The position numbers and the translations under genes were made by a program. The notes below the pieces were generated by a model. That model did no database searches. It was not told the origin of the DNA and was given only the letters and a program-made list of their open reading frames with translations. Positions 21,189 to 23,566 of a stretch of 23,566 nt of DNA are shown here, in pieces (the first letter of the stretch is position 1; each line of letters begins with the position of its first letter). Source of the stretch: a virus. The stretch is taken from positions 1 through 23,566 of IMG/VR virus record IMGVR_UViG_3300042351_000420. One strand, given 5' to 3'.

Positions 21189-22937
21189 TTATTTGTAGTT
21201 AGGAGAGAAATAATCATATACTTGTCCTACTTGTGCCGCAGTTTGTAATGTGTTATAAAATAATACTGGTCCAATTTGTCCGTTCCAAAATGTATTTCTT
21301 GCACTATTACTACCGATTGTTACATAGTTAGTTGATGATGGTGCAGTAAATGCATTTGTAGCAGATGTTCCTACCGATGTTTTATCTACATATACTGTTG
21401 CAGTTCCGGATGGTTGGAATGTTGCCGAAATCATATACCAAACGTTTGAAGATAATGAAGTTGTATGTAAATTACTATTTCCTAATATACTACCATAGAA
21501 TCTTACTCTATTTAAAGTAGAAAGGTTTGTTGATTCAATTGCTAAACCATAAAATCCACCATAGTCAAAAATATGTCTTGTACTAGTACCCAATGTTGTT
21601 GTAGGTCTAATCCAAATGTGAATAGTACCTGTATTTGTATTAAATTGAGTTATACCTCCATTAATATTTGATGCAGTATCTTTATAAAATAAATCTTCAC
21701 CATCAAAAGAATAGTATCTTTCTTTTCTACTTGCACCATTATTGTATGCCGGATTTCCACCTGATTTTGATAACGGTCCCTGTGCTCCAGGTCTAACACC
21801 CGTACCATACCCACTCATATCCAATAAATCCACCGTTGGTGTACCAGTTGCGGGTAACGAACCTGCTGCAAATGATGCAGTTTTAGCAGGTTCTAAATAC
21901 ATTCTTAATCCAGATGCAGGTATACGTGGTTGAGTTGCCGTTCCTTTGTTGTGTGATATTGTATTATTTGCCAAATAAACGTCAGCATTTTCTACATTAA
22001 GTGTTACAATTTCAACATCTTCTACTATTTTAGCAACATCATATACCAATACTTCAACCAAACCATCAGTTTCATCATAAGTTAATACTGAATCTCCTGG
22101 TAATATGTTTTCTACGGCTTTAAAGTGATATTTTTGTGTTTCCGAATCAAGTACATATAATGGGTGAGTTCCGGTTGCTTTTATTAAACCATTGTTAATG
22201 TTGTAATACCCACTTGCAAAGTTAAATGTAATATCAGATACAGTTACATCCTGATATTCACCCTCAGCAGTATCTGAATTAAACATTCTCCATTCAGTTG
22301 CTTCTGTATCAGTACCATCTAATGATTCATCTGGTAATCCTGCTGGCACCCATGCTTTAATTACATCACCAACTGCCAAATCTTCTATATTTACAACAGT
22401 ATTATCTGCTTTTGTTATAGGAGTATCAAATAATAAACAGAAATCAGGTTGATTAATTGTGTTATAAACATCAACTGCAAATAAAGTTTTTGTAACAGTA
22501 GAGTTATAATTTGTTGCCGTAGTATTAAAACCATCATTATAAGTCATCGATAAAATTGATTCTGCTTCAGAATATGTTGATACTGATATTCCTGCTGCTG
22601 CTACGGGAAACGTTGAAGTTGCTCCTAATGTTGCAGCATTAACTACAAAGTTTGCATTATTAAATGATACCGAATAGTTTGCAGCTACACCAGCAACTCT
22701 TGTAGTATGAGCAGCTCCTGCACTTCCAAATGTAAATGTAGCATTTTCAATTGTATTTTCTACAATATATGTAAAAGTTGGTGGAGTTACATTTACTGAA
22801 TCAATTGCAAATGCTCCAATGGAAATTGAAGTTCCTGCATTTGCATTTCGTGCATTTAATGATGATGCTTGTGAAGTTCTTGCTGAACCTACAGTTGCTC
22901 TGTATAAATTTCCTAAAGATAAATTATTTTTTGGCAT
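21189..22937 (-). CDS. Virion adhesin-like protein with internal Hint (intein-like) domain and C-terminal LamG-like domain
   Basis: The 582-residue protein has three parts. Residues 1-166 are Ala/Thr/Asn-rich and beta-like (structural, no family seen). Residues 167-330 form a Hint domain: Cys167 opens CLLFDTPITKADNT with VVNIEDLAVGDVIKAW, the TxxH motif is TGTH (255-258), and the end is VYLANNTISHN with His329-Asn330. Residues 340-582 resemble a LamG/concanavalin jelly-roll: YYSFDGEDLF, GTIHIWIRP, VWYMISATFQPSGTATVYVD and WNGQIGPVLFYNTLQTAAQV. Position before sheath and tube, and next to a glycosyltransferase, suggests a tail or neck fibre that binds host glycans. Lys331 follows the Asn, so ordinary splicing is unlikely, but cleavage at one or both ends is possible. 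Confidence 0.82.
   Translation of the reverse strand: MPKNNLSLGNLYRATVGSARTSQASSLNARNANAGTSISIGAFAIDSVNVTPPTFTYIVENTIENATFTFGSAGAAHTTRVAGVAANYSVSFNNANFVVNAATLGATSTFPVAAAGISVSTYSEAESILSMTYNDGFNTTATNYNSTVTKTLFAVDVYNTINQPDFCLLFDTPITKADNTVVNIEDLAVGDVIKAWVPAGLPDESLDGTDTEATEWRMFNSDTAEGEYQDVTVSDITFNFASGYYNINNGLIKATGTHPLYVLDSETQKYHFKAVENILPGDSVLTYDETDGLVEVLVYDVAKIVEDVEIVTLNVENADVYLANNTISHNKGTATQPRIPASGLRMYLEPAKTASFAAGSLPATGTPTVDLLDMSGYGTGVRPGAQGPLSKSGGNPAYNNGASRKERYYSFDGEDLFYKDTASNINGGITQFNTNTGTIHIWIRPTTTLGTSTRHIFDYGGFYGLAIESTNLSTLNRVRFYGSILGNSNLHTTSLSSNVWYMISATFQPSGTATVYVDKTSVGTSATNAFTAPSSTNYVTIGSNSARNTFWNGQIGPVLFYNTLQTAAQVGQVYDYFSPNYK
21948..22439 (-). other. Hint domain inside the adhesin (Cys167 to Asn330)
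   Basis: This is the part of the adhesin gene that encodes the intein-like fold. Its 164 codons start at the Cys codon (22439-22437) and end at the Asn codon (21950-21948). There is no endonuclease insert: 164 residues is a mini-intein or bacterial-intein-like size. Catalytic positions visible are Cys1, the T and H of TGTH, and the terminal His-Asn. The +1 residue is Lys, not Cys, Ser or Thr. Confidence 0.8.
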
Positions 22938-22948
22938 ATTAGTATGTG

Positions 22949-23566
22949 TTATTCTCCGTTATAAATATCTAAAAGTTTTTCTTTCCACACATCTTTATTT
23001 CCAAAGTGTATTTTCATCCAATCTTTTAGTTTGTGATGTTCTGTTTTTCTTTCTTCATAACTATCTTTACAGATTTGCTCATAGGTTTCCTTAAAAGTTT
23101 CTGCATCTTTTGCTTTATATTTGTAGTCAAGGGGAATACACCAGTTTTCATGTAATATTGGTACTTTACCCCAATCAACTGCTTCAAATATTCCATATCC
23201 AAATGGTTCAAATTCAAAACACGAGTGAGATACACCCCAATCAAGTCCGTAGAACCTTTCTTTATATTTGTAATCAAACTTATAAATTTTACTTTTTTCG
23301 AATTTGTGTCCATATTTCTTTCGGTAATATTTATTAAATGTTTCTGAATTAGTAGAAATGTAATTTTCAAATGGTTCTATGAACTCTAAATTTTTTCTAC
23401 CTTCTGCTCTTGCGGCAAACCCAATTTTTAATGACTCCGAAACTTCTTTATTTACTTTAAATTCGTAACAATTTGGTATATGATATAAATTTTCTGTTTT
23501 ATATGGAAAATGATACAATCCTATCCAAACTTTATTTTTAATTTTATCAATCATTTCTGATTCATA
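22949..23566 (-). CDS. Glycosyltransferase, GT-B fold (partial, N-terminal domain beyond window)
   Basis: The frame is open to the right edge, with four more codons before an internal ATG at 23554, and the visible 205 residues correspond to the second half of a GT-B enzyme. Numbered from that Met, LKIGFAARAEGRKNLEFIE (42-60) looks like the start of the nucleotide-sugar-binding domain ('G-x-x-x-R-x-x-x-R-K-x-x'). EPFGYGIFEAVDWGKVPIL (116-134) contains the E-x7-E signature of GT4-type glycosyltransferases (E116, E124). The first visible residues read as an interdomain linker, supporting truncation by the window edge. Substrate is unknown; modification of a virion protein, DNA or the host surface are all possible. 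The adhesin gene starts 11 bases after its stop. Confidence 0.82.
   Translation of the reverse strand, partial: YESEMIDKIKNKVWIGLYHFPYKTENLYHIPNCYEFKVNKEVSESLKIGFAARAEGRKNLEFIEPFENYISTNSETFNKYYRKKYGHKFEKSKIYKFDYKYKERFYGLDWGVSHSCFEFEPFGYGIFEAVDWGKVPILHENWCIPLDYKYKAKDAETFKETYEQICKDSYEERKTEHHKLKDWMKIHFGNKDVWKEKLLDIYNGE
22961..22968 (-). promoter_or_regulatory. Late-type promoter octamer
   Basis: Coding-strand ATATTTAT (AGATATTTATAACG) lies 23 bases before the adhesin ATG and inside the last codons of the glycosyltransferase gene. GGAG follows it but is too far from the ATG to act as a Shine-Dalgarno sequence. Confidence 0.56.

Noticed and set aside
22300-22937. Full intein with homing endonuclease in the adhesin
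   Set aside because: The Hint segment is only 164 residues, has no LAGLIDADG or HNH motif, and lacks a Cys/Ser/Thr at the +1 position.
918-23337. Numerous plus-strand open frames of 60-120 codons (for example 918-1280, 5982-6335, 11590-11886, 16871-17191)
   Set aside because: All lie opposite strongly supported minus-strand genes, have leucine/serine/phenylalanine-rich compositions typical of antisense frames in AT-rich DNA, and show no family motif.
23026-23370. Minus-strand frame of 114 codons inside the glycosyltransferase gene
   Set aside because: It overlaps a gene with clear GT-B motifs in another frame and shows no domain.
1-23566. tRNA genes, CRISPR arrays, insertion sequences or attachment sites
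   Set aside because: No cloverleaf-like segments, spaced direct repeats, transposase motifs or long terminal repeats were found in reading both strands by eye; gaps between genes are too short for most of these.

Overview
The window is part of the genome of a T4-like contractile-tailed bacteriophage (myovirus) of a distant, non-enterobacterial branch. Every supportable gene lies on the minus strand, so the window reads from right (upstream) to left. The DNA is very AT-rich. Start codons are preceded by A-rich stretches with no Shine-Dalgarno sequence, and three promoters fit the Bacteroidota consensus (TTTG, 19-20 bases, TAnnTTTG). A Bacteroidota host is therefore the best inference. The nearest published analogue I can think of is the 'far-T4' type of phage such as Rhodothermus phage RM378; that comparison is from memory and was not run as a search.

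Right part (23566 to about 9485), virion module: a glycosyltransferase fragment; a probable adhesin carrying a Hint (intein-like) domain and a LamG-like domain; tail sheath (gp18-like); tail tube (gp19-like); a terminator; a tail assembly chaperone (gp26-like) whose gp51-like extension can only be reached by a +1 (or -2) ribosomal frameshift at a T7 run; the tape measure protein; a small unknown; a tube-like baseplate protein; a gp53/LysM-like wedge protein; a large hub-like protein; and a small unknown. The order of chaperone, tape measure and baseplate genes resembles T4 26-51-27-28-29-48-54.

Middle (9482 to 5490): a very short family A DNA polymerase with its own host-type promoter, a 722-aa late protein of unknown function, and a 135-aa conserved unknown.

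Left part (5490 to 1), replication and nucleotide module: two small unknowns, a DUF1599/Nmad1-like protein, a gp32-like single-strand binding protein with a structured leader, a RecA/UvsX recombinase, a 5'-3' exonuclease (T4 RNase H type), a GroES-like co-chaperonin, a 72-aa unknown, and the N-terminal two thirds or so of a DnaB/gp41-type helicase running off the left edge. These genes abut or overlap and look like one operon.

Regulation can be read from the DNA. Early or middle genes use host-like TAnnTTTG promoters, two of them placed so that transcripts should be leaderless. Late genes carry the octamer ATATTTAT (coding-strand sense) 16-34 bases before the start codon. I found eight exact copies, all between or at the edges of genes. 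It resembles the T4 late promoter TATAAATA in reverse complement. No gene-free stretch exceeds about 155 bases. No tRNA, CRISPR array or insertion sequence was seen.
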